Source: Bacteroidales bacterium
Lineage (GTDB): Bacteria > Bacteroidota > Bacteroidia > Bacteroidales > UBA932
NCBI GenBank assembly: GCA_017555925.1
Contig: JAFZFL010000022.1
Coordinates: 1-6,430, forward strand
DNA: 6,430 bases
Direction: 5' to 3'
Below the pieces are notes generated by a model. It saw only the letters and a list, made by a program, of their open reading frames with translations, did no database searches and was not told the origin of the DNA. This document shows, in pieces, positions 6,285 through 6,430 of the stretch (the first letter of the stretch is position 1; the number at the start of each line of letters is the position of its first letter). Made by a program: the position numbers and the translations under genes.

Positions 6285-6430
6285 CTATTTTACTTTACTG
6301 CTCAAAGGGTATTTAAGATTATCCCATTTCTTCAACCGCCCATAAACTTTACCCACCAGTATTTTTGACTCAAACAGGAGCGGAATTTTATTCTCATCAT
6401 CAGTAACCCAAACCATCAGCTCATCTTTAC
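6285..6430 (-). CDS. DUF3108-like protein, C-terminal end only (partial)
   Basis: A minus-strand frame enters from the right edge and stops at TAG (6285-6287), encoding 47 residues. The core, MVWVTDDENKIPLLFESK followed by ILVGKVYGRL, resembles the C-terminus of DUF3108 proteins, a family of exported proteins common in Bacteroidetes, where a tryptophan-containing strand, an acidic turn, and a P-hydrophobic-hydrophobic-x-x-S pattern precede VG. The function of the family is not established. The fragment is on the same strand as rseC and ends 35 nt before it with no hairpin between, so its transcript may continue into the rnf operon. The remainder of the gene is outside the window; the family call comes from a short stretch. 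Confidence 0.65.
   Translation of the reverse strand, partial: KDELMVWVTDDENKIPLLFESKILVGKVYGRLKKWDNLKYPLSSKVK

Overview
The window looks like chromosomal DNA from a member of the Bacteroidetes (probably Bacteroidales). The evidence is a SusD-type C-terminus ending in the usual NPGY-like tail, a DUF3108-type C-terminus, AT-rich DNA, and an Rnf operon in the order rseC-rnfB-rnfC-rnfD-rnfG-rnfE-rnfA. Genus cannot be decided from the sequence alone.

Layout. Positions 1-150 (+) hold the last 49 codons of a SusD/RagB-like outer-membrane lipoprotein, followed by a strong intrinsic terminator (178-210). A second hairpin (245-278) ends transcription arriving from the opposite strand, so this is a convergent junction. 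Everything from 326 to the right edge is on the minus strand. In transcription order it is: the end of a DUF3108-like protein (6430-6285), rseC, rnfB, rnfC, rnfD, rnfG, rnfE, rnfA and a small TPR protein. Gaps are 50 nt or less, and rnfD/rnfG overlap by one base, so it reads as one operon.

Function. Rnf is a membrane complex that couples electron transfer between ferredoxin and NAD to ion (Na+ or H+) movement. RnfB takes electrons from ferredoxin, RnfC is the NAD(H)/FMN side, RnfD and RnfG carry covalent FMN, and RnfA/RnfE form the membrane core that holds a [2Fe-2S] cluster. RseC is a membrane protein commonly associated with Rnf/Rsx systems.

The main anomaly is rnfA. Its reading frame breaks after about codon 127, and the last 63 or so residues continue in the -1 frame. 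Removing 26 nt at the break restores a normal 190-residue RnfA. Restoring a single base instead gives a 199-residue protein with a nine-residue loop insertion. All other Rnf genes are intact, so this is either a sequencing/assembly error, a recent mutation, or (less likely) recoding. Apart from this I see a well-known system and no clearly new one.
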